Below, in pieces: positions 28,901-33,744 of a stretch of DNA of 64,000 bases. Position numbers and translations under genes: made by a program. The notes under the pieces are model-generated. The model was not told where the DNA came from. It saw nothing but the letters and a program-made list of their open reading frames with translations, and did not search any database. The number at the start of each line of letters is the position of its first letter. The first letter of the stretch is position 1. This DNA is from Liolophura sinensis. Taxonomy: Eukaryota; Mollusca; Polyplacophora; Chitonida; Chitonidae. The stretch is taken from contig NC_088304.1 in NCBI RefSeq assembly GCF_032854445.1, positions 11,169,704-11,233,703 of the forward strand. Direction: 5' to 3'.

Positions 28901-29901
28901 GGCGGTTTTCCGGGACCAACATGACTATTCTAGCCCTGAAAATACACCTTATGACACTTTACTGTTACATCAGCTTTTATTACCATCTACACACCCAATC
29001 GATATCAGCTACTCGCGCATTTAGTCACACTTGAATAGCAAACTGTTTTTTACCCGCTTTCCTCTGGTTACCTATACCTCGGCTTTATGGTTCTCTCTAT
29101 ATGTATTTCTGTGAGACAGTCTTAAGTAAGAAAGCTCACAACCGCTGATACTCGAGTTTGGCGTTCAATCCCCGGTTTGGACAGGGAATCAGCACCCCCC
29201 TCCAATCCCATCCCACCCCAAACACATCCCCAGTGTCACTGGGGCCGTTTCCAGTCTTACGTTCGTTGATCATCATTTGTCATCTATGCATGGTCTCGTC
29301 TCTGACTCAAACTGTTATAGCGCTGGCTCACTGTGGCAGATCCTTGACCAATGAGGTCTTATGTTCGAATACAACTCCCGCTCTTCCCGTGGCGGCTTCA
29401 ATTCATGTAGGTTGAAATCACGTGAAAAGGGGTCGCACTCCGGGTACTCTGGTCTCTTCTACCCATAAAGATACATATAGGTGAAAACAACTTGAGTATG
29501 ACGTTACGCAGCAATCAGATAGATACAATAAATATATATATATATATATGGTCAGCACGTCGCACAGCGGAAACTCGTCTGTTACTTACGTACGGTTTGT
29601 TCCCCGTTTTCCGTTTTCTTCTGCCAGTAAAATGAATCGCCACCGTGTAAGCGAAGTATGGGTTGACAATAATTAAATCAGTAAGCATTATTTATATAAT
29701 GTTGCTTTCCTCACGTACACAGATCCATTATACACGTATCAGCCTCTTTGGGTGTCGATGACTGTATCACATTTGTATGTGCTTCATACGTCTACTTTAG
29801 TATGCTTTTGTTGTCAACAGGGAAAACCGGTAACTGGCTCTTTTACAACTCTAAGTAACAACAAAGATGACGAACCCATCCTTAGTCATCAGGTGAACTA
29901 G
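1..29901 (+). CDS. Polycystin-1-family receptor/channel gene, 5'-truncated by window (23 exons visible)
   Basis: Spliced gene whose visible exons sum to about 2,420 codons. Domain order is PKD-type beta-sandwich modules, REJ module, GAIN/GPS region, TM1, intracellular PLAT domain, then ten more TM segments with a polycystin (TOP) domain and a channel-like pore. This is the architecture of PKD1, PKD1L and PKDREJ proteins, large membrane receptors that pair with TRPP channels in cilia or sperm. I cannot say which paralogue it is. Exon phases agree at every junction except 8043/8586. The N-terminal region, where leucine-rich, WSC or lectin domains would distinguish paralogues, is outside the window. 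Introns hold many SINE copies. Seen: reading frames, splice sites, motifs. Known: the family architecture. Inferred: the exon chain and the 3' end at 29901. Confidence 0.9.
2285..2405 (-). mobile_element. SINE body fragment (family A)
   Basis: Reverse-oriented tail and body (TTTATTTATTTGATTGG, then TTTC-ACA-ATA, then AACCGGGCAGAGCC), truncated before the tRNA-like head. Confidence 0.75.
2493..2668 (+). CDS. Polycystin exon 2: REJ module
   Basis: Acceptor GTTGTAG and donor CAG|GTCAG. Entry in phase 2 completes an Arg codon and continues with V-N-C-L-E-R, then a C-L-D-C pair and H-Q-W-T-L-Y, the Cys/Trp pattern of REJ modules. Exits in phase 1. Confidence 0.85.
3100..3690. repeat. Composite repeat: two related ends around a ~56-bp tandem array
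   Basis: The block near 3205-3290 (GACATGGACTCGC ... ACTCCTCGTTGTCATATGAC) recurs near 3577-3650 (GACATGGACTCGC ... ACTCCTCGTCGTCATATGAC). Between them, about 3321-3560, a unit of roughly 56 bp (core CACTATCTCTGTGCAGGTA) repeats about four times. The flanks resemble a dispersed molluscan element whose 3' end reads GACGTTAAA, seen again at 19975, 31962 and 38553. Confidence 0.7.
3780..3953 (+). CDS. Polycystin exon 3: REJ signature exon
   Basis: Acceptor TCATGACAG, donor CAG|GTGAGT, phase 1 in and out. Encodes the family hallmark N-H-P-P-Y-G-G-T-C-Q-V-T-P, matching the REJ pattern N-x-P-P-x-G-G-x-C. This is among the clearest family evidence in the extracellular part. Confidence 0.92.
4986..5138 (+). 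CDS. Polycystin exon 4: REJ module
   Basis: Acceptor CTACACAG, donor GGGA|GTAAGT, phase 1 in and out. Encodes F-Q-V-S-C-S-G-W-V-D followed by L-I-Y-Q-Y-T-V, the conserved REJ segment after the P-P-x-G-G-x-C signature. Confidence 0.88.
5471..5707 (-). mobile_element. SINE family A, near full length, with target-site duplication
   Basis: Complete reverse copy: A/T-rich tail, body, B-box region, A-box and GGGCCTCCGTGGCTCA head (here as complement). The flanks repeat TAAAAGTAAATA, a target-site duplication indicating LINE-mediated insertion. Confidence 0.9.
5749..5945 (+). mobile_element. SINE family A, headless copy with poly-C/(CA)n insertion
   Basis: Body CTGGTCGTACGTGGAAGG to the tail AGTCAAATAAATAA. 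A C11 run followed by (CA)n at about 5850-5872 interrupts the body. Confidence 0.75.
6150..6274 (+). CDS. Polycystin exon 5: end of REJ beta-rich part
   Basis: Acceptor CTTTCCCAG, donor AAG|GTACGG; enters phase 1, exits phase 0. Encodes Y-N-V-E-I-T-A-R-I-F-D and ends with K-V-T-V-K, matching the strand that usually closes this REJ subdomain. Confidence 0.88.
6635..6880 (+). mobile_element. SINE family A, variant-head subfamily
   Basis: Head reads GGGCCTCTATGGCCAAGTGG then TTAGCGTGCCAG, unlike the GGCTCAGTTGG head of copies such as 16721. Body and tail are shared (AATATTCTTGAGTACGG). Confidence 0.85.
7125..7235. repeat. Imperfect inverted repeat in intron
   Basis: Arms around ACGTGCATATATCTG ... 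ACCAGCA and TGCTGGTAACG ... CAGATCACGTATATAC pair imperfectly over about 30 bp around a ~40-bp loop. No transposase or clear flanking duplication seen. Confidence 0.4.
7903..8043 (+). CDS. Polycystin exon 6: helical stalk
   Basis: 47 codons, phase 0 in and out, donor TTG|GTGAGT. The acceptor is CTCCCAAG at 7901-7902; the stronger-looking CAG at 7881-7883 gives a stop in all three frames and was not used. The peptide is hydrophilic and helical (L-A-E-V-S-S-V-L-D-D-L), as is usual between REJ and GAIN. Confidence 0.75.
8068..8243 (+). mobile_element. SINE family A, 5'-truncated
   Basis: Begins in the B-box distal region (TCCAGCTCATGATGGC) 25 bp after the donor of polycystin exon 6 and ends in (AAAT)n. 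Confidence 0.8.
8586..8751 (+). CDS. Polycystin exon 7
   Basis: The open frame is L-P-V-D-N-S-T-L-P-D-S with acceptor CCGTTAG and donor GCAG|GTCTGT, ending in phase 0. Entering this frame requires a phase-2 junction, but exon 6 ends in phase 0; the phase-0 frame stops after five codons. A small missed exon (one candidate at 8328-8380, weak donor) or a 1-nt error would explain it. Confidence 0.6.
9337..9480 (+). mobile_element. SINE family A, 3' fragment
   Basis: Starts GGGAAATTTTTGAGCAACC and carries the body and the tail ATCAATCAAGTAAAAAA; head missing. Confidence 0.75.
9503..9664. repeat. 15-bp tandem repeat (about 11 copies)
   Basis: Unit close to TTTGTCTGGCTTAGC, diverged. Because the unit is a multiple of three it keeps a forward frame open (L-S-G-L-A-L-P-G-L), which is not a gene. 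It lies in the intron between exons 7 and 8. Confidence 0.8.
10126..10263 (+). CDS. Polycystin exon 8: stalk/GAIN helical region
   Basis: 46 codons, phase 0 on both sides, acceptor TAACAG and donor TTG|GTGAGC. Encodes G-S-L-A-N-V-L-N-R-T-E-D-V-S and T-M-G-T-L-V-Q-Q, resembling the helical subdomain preceding the GPS in this family. Confidence 0.82.
10730..10826 (+). CDS. Polycystin exon 9: GAIN helical region
   Basis: Acceptor TTCCAAAAG, donor ACTT|GTAAGT, enters phase 0 and exits phase 1. Short amphipathic stretch (M-S-V-I-T-G-L-T-D, L-E-N-L-L-T-E-D) continuing exon 8. Confidence 0.8.
10862..10985 (+). repeat. Dispersed intronic repeat family B, copy 1
   Basis: Shares GTCAGTTTACCTCAGTTAG and a TTTTATTCTAACT arm with copies at 15783, 23267 and 25640. 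AGTTAG and CTAACT can pair around a short loop. Confidence 0.6.
11268..11515 (+). CDS. Polycystin exon 10: GAIN helical region
   Basis: Acceptor CTTTCAG, donor CTG|GTAAAC; enters phase 1, exits phase 0. Highly charged helical segment (Y-E-E-E-Q-Y-E-A-K-H-K). A G-rich tract lies about 40 bp beyond the donor, inside the intron. Confidence 0.85.
11558..11602 (+). repeat. G-rich tract with quadruplex potential
   Basis: Runs of five, six, five and five G separated by single T, then GGTGGTGG, on the coding strand about 40 bp downstream of the exon-10 donor. Pattern seen directly; folding is inferred. Confidence 0.6.
11821..12057 (+). CDS. Polycystin exon 11: GAIN domain
   Basis: 79 codons, phase 0 both sides, acceptor TTTCGCAG and donor AAG|GTAAGA. 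Encodes A-L-D-M-A-S-K-F-L-A-V-G and the F-S-L-D-M-G-N-F strand usual in GAIN regions of PKD1-like proteins. Confidence 0.87.
12058..13990 (+). other. Long polycystin intron
   Basis: No exon-like segment recognised. The frame after exon 11 stays open to 12333 by chance past the donor. A tRNA-like B-box stretch (ACCAATGAGGTCCCGTGTTC, about 12940-12966) resembles one at 29345 and may belong to a second SINE family. The rest is A/T-rich without clear repeats. Confidence 0.6.
12890..13075 (+). mobile_element. Possible second SINE family (C), copy 1
   Basis: GGCTCGCTGCGACTGTAAGG then TTGACCAATGAGGTCCCGTG and TTCGAATC resembles a tRNA-like head with a B box; a related stretch sits at 29310-29530. 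Tail is not clear. Confidence 0.45.
13991..14453 (+). CDS. Polycystin exon 12: GAIN domain core
   Basis: Acceptor TTCACAAG, donor CTAG|GTAAAG; enters phase 0, exits phase 1. Starts N-P-F-V-W-D, then S-S-G-V-T-S and V-M-D-F-S, the segment preceding the GPS in polycystin-1 relatives. Also contains L-M-S-S-I-P and Y-V-G-L-R-P-Y. Confidence 0.9.
14672..14935 (+). mobile_element. SINE family A, full length, with target-site duplication
   Basis: Head GGGCTTCCGTGGCTCAGCCG, A-box-like GGTTAGCGCG, B-box-like GAGTTCAAGTCC, body, tail AATAAATAAAT. CAAATTTACAG flanks both sides. About 260 bp. Confidence 0.95.
15534..15670 (+). CDS. Polycystin exon 13: first half of GPS motif
   Basis: Acceptor TACGTAG, donor TCG|GTAAGA; enters phase 1, exits phase 0. 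Encodes C-K-T-W, D-T-W-S and T-C-S, the C-x-x-W ... W ... C framework of the GPS motif. Confidence 0.9.
15783..15972 (+). repeat. Dispersed intronic repeat family B, copy 2
   Basis: The longest readable copy, beginning about GAGTAAAACCATAGCAGG and including GTTTACCTCAGTTAGGGTC and GGCTTAAGCAATATT. Internal inverted pair AGTTAG/CTAACT. Confidence 0.65.
16071..16328 (-). mobile_element. SINE family A, full length, reverse, with target-site duplication
   Basis: Complete copy from (ATTT)n to the complement of the GGGCCTCCGT head. The flanks TCCACAGTTTTCA and TCCACATTTTTCA differ by one base. Confidence 0.93.
16721..16985 (+). mobile_element. SINE family A, full length, with target-site duplication
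   Basis: Clean copy beginning GGGCCTCCGTGGCTCAGTTG. Flanks ATCTTTATTTAAGT and ATCTTTATCTAAGT form the duplication. Useful as a family reference because the tRNA-like head, body and tail are all intact. Confidence 0.95.
17312..17551 (+). CDS. Polycystin exon 14: second half of GPS, TM1
   Basis: 80 codons, phase 0 both sides, acceptor CCTCGCAG, donor AAG|GTAAAA. The C-V-C pair is followed by E-K-P-F-T where cleaved GPS motifs carry His-Leu-Thr/Ser. F-V-V-P-V-N-K-I-D-F follows, typical of the family, then TM1 (A-V-F-G-T-I-I-S-L-L-V-V-Y-A-L-L) and W-A-R-H-K-D at the cytoplasmic edge. Confidence 0.93.
17597..17690 (-). mobile_element. SINE family A, 3' fragment, reverse
   Basis: Tail ATTTATTTGATGTTTTAGG and body to GGGAGGAAACCAGG, in the intron after TM1. 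Confidence 0.75.
18161..18331 (+). CDS. Polycystin exon 15: PLAT domain, first half
   Basis: 57 codons, phase 0 both sides, acceptor ACTTTACAG, donor GAT|GTAAGT. Encodes Y-I-I-T-V-T-T-G and G-S-G-T-K-S-R-V-G-F-V-I-S-G, the usual opening of the intracellular PLAT/LH2 lipid-binding domain after TM1. Confidence 0.95.
18575..19212. repeat. Satellite-like array of ~40-bp and ~80-bp units
   Basis: Built from GTGTGGTGTAGAGTGTTCTG, TCACAAAGTAAGACATG and CTTCATAATG blocks. A stretch beginning TTTTGCGACTTCATAATG appears near 18636 and again near 18930, a higher-order duplication of about 290 bp. The long reverse frames here are repeat artefacts. It lies in the intron splitting the PLAT domain. Confidence 0.85.
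19231..19460 (-). mobile_element. SINE family A, reverse, beside the satellite array
   Basis: Tail and body (GATTGGTGTTTTACGCCG, AACCGGGCAGAGCACG) and eroded head. A remnant of satellite sequence (CTGTCACAAAGTAAGACATT) resumes at 19501, so the SINE appears to have landed inside the array. Confidence 0.8.
19660..19982. repeat. (ATGT)n microsatellite, about 300 bp
   Basis: Nearly pure ATGT/ATGC tetranucleotide run with GTAG variants at both ends. A 4-bp unit has period 12 in codons and stays open in several frames, giving spurious M-Y-V-C ORFs on both strands. Confidence 0.97.
20138..20298 (+). CDS. Polycystin exon 16: PLAT domain, second half
   Basis: Acceptor GTTATAG, donor ACG|GTAAGA, exits phase 2. 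Contains L-G-D-L-M-Y-I-R-V-W-H-D-D and W-F-L-H-K-I-V-V, near-canonical PLAT motifs of polycystin-1 relatives. Confidence 0.96.
20665..21379 (+). CDS. Polycystin exon 17: end of PLAT, TM2 to TM5
   Basis: 715 nt, enters phase 2 and exits phase 0, acceptor TTGTCCAG, donor AAG|GTAAAT. Begins I-F-P-C-E-R-W-L-A-V-D, the PLAT exit. Hydrophobic segments follow: C-C-L-S-L-L-F-L-T-M-I, I-S-I-L-I-V-T-P-V-N-L, W-G-L-L-F-L-S-V-A-V-P-A and F-I-L-S-F-F-E-S-L-I-V-L-D-P. The S-F-F-x-S-x-x-x-x-x-P-x-K pattern is diagnostic of the family. Confidence 0.96.
21812..21941 (+). CDS. Polycystin exon 18: rest of TM5 and acidic loop
   Basis: Acceptor TTGTCACAG, donor ACAG|GTAAGA; enters phase 0, exits phase 1. V-L-L-T-V-I-L-S-V-L-F completes the membrane segment, followed by a charged loop rich in D, E, K and N. 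Confidence 0.88.
22118..22160 (+). repeat. Short direct repeat in a polycystin intron
   Basis: GGGACCGATTTTTGGG-like unit of about 18 bp repeated two to three times. The surrounding intron, about 21942-23380, shows no other recognised feature. Confidence 0.55.
23267..23372 (+). repeat. Dispersed intronic repeat family B, copy 3 (diverged)
   Basis: TTTGTCAATTTATTTCAGTT then AGGGTTTTATACTA aligns with the core of copies at 10862, 15783 and 25640. Confidence 0.5.
23385..23545 (-). mobile_element. SINE family A, reverse, head missing
   Basis: Tail TTTATTTATTTAATATG, body CAAACCGGGCAGAACCC and ACCCACGACCATCGGC. Confidence 0.78.
23926..24167 (+). CDS. Polycystin exon 19: TM6 and start of TOP domain
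   Basis: Acceptor TTTTCAG, donor AAT|GTAAGT; enters phase 1, exits phase 0. Encodes a basic juxtamembrane helix, the TM6 segment L-Y-T-I-F-L-F-V-I-F-T-I-G-Y and A-N-R-D, as in PKD1 relatives, then the first helix of the extracellular polycystin (TOP) domain. Confidence 0.93.
24482..24720 (+). mobile_element. SINE family A, variant-head subfamily, with target-site duplication
   Basis: Head GGGCCTCCGTGGCCAAGG then TGGTTAGCGTGCCAG; body and tail of family A. Flanks TAAAAAGTAT on both sides. Confidence 0.9.
25243..25392 (+). mobile_element. SINE family A, 5'-truncated
   Basis: Starts near ACGTTGGGAAGG, carries body and (AAAT)n tail, ending 22 bp before the acceptor of polycystin exon 20. Confidence 0.82.
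25415..25589 (+). CDS. Polycystin exon 20: TOP domain
   Basis: Acceptor GTATCCCAG, donor GACA|GTAAGT; enters phase 0, exits phase 1. Encodes F-E-W-L-N-K-T-A-F-P-A-L-F and V-G-P-P-R-L-R-Q-V-R, the conserved G-x-P-R-[LI]-R-Q-x-R motif of the polycystin domain. Confidence 0.95.
25640..25825 (+). repeat. Dispersed intronic repeat family B, copy 4
   Basis: TCATTTTACCTCAGTTAGGG then TTTTATTCC and CCCTTAAGCAGAATATT align with copy 2 over about 170 bp. Confidence 0.6.
26150..27385 (+). CDS. Polycystin exon 21: TOP domain, TM7 to TM11, pore
   Basis: Acceptor CGTTTACAG, donor GAGG|GTAAGA; the open frame runs on to 27495 but the donor and next-exon phase favour splicing at 27385. Encodes most of the extracellular polycystin domain (F-T-L-Y-N-P-S-V-N-L-F-C), then TM7 to TM10 and a pore region around T-T-I-A-T-L-I-S-S-M-I-G, then TM11 (F-F-M-V-F-I-L-L-T-M-F-L-S-I-L-N-E). 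The acidic filter typical of PKD2-type channels is not obvious in the pore loop, as is usual for polycystin-1-type subunits. Confidence 0.96.
27895..27998 (+). CDS. Polycystin exon 22: cytoplasmic tail
   Basis: Acceptor TTTCCCAG, donor TTG|GTAAGA; enters phase 1, exits phase 0. Encodes a soluble tail (A-K-L-Q-A-D-S-E-F-A-L-K). Assigned from phase and splice-site quality; no domain is recognisable. Confidence 0.7.
28775..29034 (+). other. Possible alternative 3' coding segment of the polycystin gene
   Basis: After an acceptor-like TTGCTTAG, a frame opens as N-I-S-V-V-D-N-S-R-G-D-N and continues L-Q-F-I-D-L-Q-K-Y-L-N-K-M-A, plausible for a cytoplasmic tail. It must be entered in phase 1, while exon 22 ends in phase 0, and no good donor follows. 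The frame then runs to a stop at 29032-29034. It could be an alternative terminal exon or chance. Confidence 0.25.
29310..29530 (+). mobile_element. Possible second SINE family (C), copy 2
   Basis: GCTCACTGTGGCAGATCC then TTGACCAATGAGGTCTTATG and TTCGAAT, similar to 12890-13075. The 3' part (CAACTTGAGTATGACGTTAC then CAGCAATCAGATAGATA) resembles the SINE family A tail. Confidence 0.5.
29821..29901 (+). CDS. Polycystin exon 23, probable terminal exon
   Basis: Acceptor TTGTCAACAG in phase 0, matching exon 22, then 26 codons (G-K-P-V-T-G-S-F-T-T-L ... H-Q-V-N) and TAG at 29899-29901. The choice rests on phase and acceptor only. An alternative, phase-incompatible candidate lies at 28775-29034. 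Confidence 0.5.
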   Translation, partial: GKPVTGSFTTLSNNKDDEPILSHQVN

Positions 29902-30360
29902 TGGACTTGCTAAAGTCAGAGAACTAGTTGGGGACACCAATAGAGGACAAGTTGACAACATTAGTTGCGGACACCGATATCGACCTACACCTTCTGAGTA
30001 ACCGGCCTGCCACTGTGGACTCTTGTTCGGTGTTGTGGAGGAATTTAAAAATTCTGAGTGGAATCTCTTTGTATTGCTGCTATTGTGACTTTTTTTTTCT
30101 TTTCTTAAATATTATAAAATGTTTGTAAACAGCAATAAGATATTTTCAATATCGGCACACAAAGCACAAGAATATTCATGCTAAATTCTGTCTGTTCACT
30201 CTGCTCATCGAAGTGAATATGTTGTTAAAAGTATTTTTAAAACTCTTTGAAAGATTTCAAAATCACTGAGAAAGTTAGACGTGGTCTCCTTCTCCTAATC
30301 CTAGCCCTTTTTAACCGAGCAATCACAACGCTTTGTCAAGCGCAATTGCTTTGGTAACCT

Positions 30361-30555
30361 TTTTATTTATTTGATTTATGCTTTATGCTGCACTCAAGAA
30401 TATTTCGCCTATACGTTGGCCGTCAGCATTATGCCGGGACGAAACCAAGTAGTTTACTGGTCCCATGTACGGCCGGATAGGAAGCCAGCTTGAGTTGGAC
30501 ATGAACTCAAAGCGACTGCATTGGTGAGAGGCTCCTAGGTCATTATGCTTTATTA
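30361..30555 (-). mobile_element. SINE family A, reverse
   Basis: Tail TTTATTTATTTGATTTATGC, body with an internal deletion (AAACCAAGTAG directly joined to TTACTGGTCC), B-box complement GGACATGAACTC. Eroded head. Confidence 0.78.
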
Positions 30556-31723
30556 GCACTGTAACAGCCACAGTGTATGTAAATAAAGTTCTGAAATGTA
30601 ATTTATTTATTTCTTTAATTAAGCTTGGAAACTTAGAAATCATTGGTATTTGATGTGAATTTTGAAGGCAACAATTCAGTAGAAAATACAATGATTTAAC
30701 TGGGTAATCAAAACGTTGACTTGTAAACTTTGACATTTTGATAAAAAGTTCAAATATATATTTCATATACAATGTATTTTTATTAGGTGCGAGATGTACA
30801 ATGGTAATTGATGTAAATGTTATAGAAAAACGTGTTACATTTCGCAAGTTTAATTACAAAAATGGTTGTTACAGGCTGTAACAGGCACCATGCAGGCATA
30901 GGGCACCTCCTTTGTAAAACGATGTCCTGAATATAATTACAATGCTCAAGTCTTTCAACATCCATGTTCTTTGCTGTTTTTGACCTACCGGTAACCGTCA
31001 TTTGTGAACGTACTTTTCTGACGTCCCATTAACTCAAATGACATTTTTCACAACCTTTCATGAAAATATGATTTGGTAAGCAAAATCATTGGACTAATAA
31101 TTAGCCAAGAATGAAACTAGAACTATTCACGTTTGAAGGAAGCCAAACTGTGATAATGAAAAGCTACAATGTGGGATTTGTCACTGGCAGACAGTTGATA
31201 AACAGCAACCTTGTACGTGTAACACTAAACTGGTCCACGTTATTTTTTAAATATCTGCTACACAATGCTTTGGATGCCATTTGAGCACTGTTCCTTTACG
31301 AAGTGCTTCAATCATTTCTTTTTGTTGTTGCGAGGGAAGGAAATGTTGATGTAAGTAATGAATAGACCAAAATAACAAGTGATTCAGTGCTACAAGTATA
31401 TATGGAGCGGATGTTTTTTTTTTACGTGTTATTATTGTCGCGTTTATAAGTTACAAATTGTTATCTAACGACCTTCAGATAAAGGTATATATTGTCTGTT
31501 ACTGATTGATGTGCTGCGATAATGTCAAATAAAGTGTCAAATAATCTTCTTGCTTGTGTTTTGATGTTTCATGTGGATTTCACATTACTAACTTAAGTCA
31601 TTACATCAATAAATAAATTCAAAGAAAGGAAAAGCAAGTTATGTATGCCTCAGTGGGAAAGGTGGCTGAAAATTACATGTATGTCTTAAAGTCCAAGTTA
31701 TACACTTACTTCTCTGATTTGTT

Positions 31724-31868
31724 TGTTTATTGATCTGATTGATGTTTTACGCCGTACTCAAGAATACTTCGCCTATACGATGGCCAGCATTATGGTGGGA
31801 AGAAACCGGGCAGAGCCCAGGGGAAGCCCTCAACCATCAGAGGGTTGCTGACATACCTTCCCACGTAC
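31724..31868 (-). mobile_element. SINE family A, reverse, head missing
   Basis: Tail with GATGTTTTACGCCGTACTC, body AACCGGGCAGAGCCCAGG, ends at CTTCCCACGTACG. Confidence 0.8.
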
Positions 31869-31956
31869 GTTTACTCTGCTAAAATAATGCTTTCCTTGTT
31901 TTTAAGTGAGTAGAAGTAAAATGCGCCAAATTGGTTAGTACGTGTGTATATGAATG

Positions 31957-32010
31957 AGTGAGCGAGTGAATGCTTGAGGTTTAACGGTATATGAATGAAG
32001 AATCATTTGG
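31957..32010. repeat. MITE-like terminal fragment
   Basis: GAGTGAATGCTTGAGGTTTA matches the 5' terminus of the foldback element at 38553. No second arm is seen. Confidence 0.45.
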
Positions 32011-32665
32011 AACAATGTCATTGCGTTGGGCGGTTTATTTTGTGGTATGCACAAAAACGGAAGAATTTTGACCGAATGGTAAATGAATTCTCCAATAGGA
32101 CTCGAACTGATTTTAGTAGAATTTACTTTTTTCAGCTTATTTCCTTGGTTGTTTGAATACATTTTATGCCAAATTTACTCTCGTTTGGAATGTATCAGAA
32201 TGTATTATAATAACAAAAGGTATGGCAAGGGCCTCCTACTTGCTGATGTATGTCGCCTTACTTTTTTAAAAAAAAGTCCTTTAATTCCACCATTTCCCCC
32301 AAACTGAGATATCTCTTTGAGTTCGGAACTGTTCGGGAATTTACGACTAAAGGCGAAAGCTTCGTAATGTTCTACCGGAAACTGACCAGAAAATTAAATT
32401 ATGAATGTATGAATTATTAGGAATGAAAAATCAAGGTGAAGAGCTTACGTGAGGAACTAGGTCACAACGGGATGATGTATGTGACTGTCAGAGGGCGGGG
32501 TGGTGGGTGGGGTAAATGAATGTATACCTATACTTAGCCTGCCTTCATCTCCCTCTCTCCTTATGTTCTCAATAGAGAAAAGATGTAAAATTCAAAAACT
32601 TGTTTCGACTCACAACTAAGGGCGATTCTAAATGACAAGATGTTTATTTTCGCTTAATCCCCAAG

Positions 32666-32752
32666 ATGGTTGTGTTTAGCGAATTGGAGACGGAAATTGC
32701 CAAACACGAGCTCACAATGATTACCTGCGTCAAACCGAAATCACATGGCGCT
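32666..32752 (+). other. Orphan exon-like segment
   Basis: Acceptor-like ATCCCCAAG, 29 open codons starting with ATG (M-V-V-F-S-E-L-E-T-E-I-A-K-H-E), and donor GCT|GTAAGT. Coding-like composition and good splice signals, but no partner exon or family is recognised. Confidence 0.3.
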
Positions 32753-33299
32753 GTAAGTCGTATCGAGTTCTTGATGTCGTAACCGTCAGATTGATTCGAA
32801 TTTAGCAGAGTCCTACAAATTGCACAAAAAATCCGAACCGACGAATATTATCGTATACTGAACGCCATGGGAGGTACTACCGATTTTATAAAAGTCTTAG
32901 GTATATTATGCAGCATCACTGAAATACAATGCGATATGACACCTCATACATAAAACGTCCCATCTGTCATCTTTTCTTCAGAACGCCTGTTATAATGAAT
33001 TTGGATCGCAGCTCCACAAACATGCATTTTTTTATATAGTTTGACTAACACATATATAACATGGTCCTCTACGCAAACATTAAAGACTGCTATCAACATT
33101 AACAAGGTTTTACTTTTTAAACCCAGATGGAAACGGTTTCTCCCTGGCGAGGTGAGAACTGTTTTCGCCCAAGTTGAAACTCACTTGACACTTTGCTCTG
33201 GTTCGAAAGAGTCCATAGACGGCGCTTATAATATATAAGGAAACTGCGTTTATTCCTGAGAAAGATAAATCTTAAGTAGCACATATAATATGTAGCTTA

Positions 33300-33520
33300 A
33301 TGGCTCAGGAGTTTTCACCAATGTGGTCGCTGTGAGTTCAAGTCCAGCTCATGCTGGCTTCCTCTCCGGCTGTAAGTAGGAAGGTCTTTTATGCAACCTG
33401 CGAATGGGCCTTTGTTTACCCAGGGCTCTGCCCGGTTTCTTCCCACCATAATGCTGGCCGCCGTCGTATAAGTGAAATATTCTTGAGTAAGGCGTAAAAC
33501 ACAAATCAAAATCTAATAAA
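33300..33520 (+). mobile_element. SINE family A, 5'-truncated, with target-site duplication
   Basis: Begins ATGGCTCAGGAGTTTTCACC, carries B-box GAGTTCAAGTCC, body and tail. CATATAATAT flanks both ends although the head is missing. Confidence 0.85.
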
Positions 33521-33533
33521 TCATATAATATAT

Positions 33534-33716
33534 ATGGATTTTGAATTGAACACATCTGGCCCATCCGAAACGTTGGTGTATGACGTCATGGAGAATTCGC
33601 TATGCCGTGACGTAGTCTGGGTGCTCATATTCATCTTAGGTACCATTTCGGTGTTGACATTTCAACCAGCACAGCGAGTAGGGCAATGTGACTATCGCGG
33701 CCAGACTCTGAACTGA
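33534..33716 (+). other. Orphan segment with GPCR TM1-like stretch
   Basis: Open frame with E-T-L-V-Y-D-V-M-E-N-S-L then V-V-W-V-L-I-F-I-L-G, loosely resembling the start of the transmembrane region in leucine-rich-repeat GPCRs (acidic residue, M, then a hydrophobic W-V-L run). A possible donor follows ATCTTAG at 33639. No downstream TM exon was found, so it may be a relic or chance. Confidence 0.25.
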
Positions 33717-33744
33717 AAATCATGTAATTTCTTCTCTGTACCAA

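Larger units (their letters stand above)
29902..32664. other. Intergenic interval after the polycystin gene
   Basis: No gene recognised. Contains SINE fragments at 30361 and 31724 and a MITE-type end at 31957. An AATAAA at 30584 is far from the stop at 29901, so the polyadenylation site of the polycystin gene is not settled. Confidence 0.55.

Noticed and set aside
30383-30847. 154-codon reverse frame
   Set aside because: It overlaps a SINE copy and A/T-rich flank.
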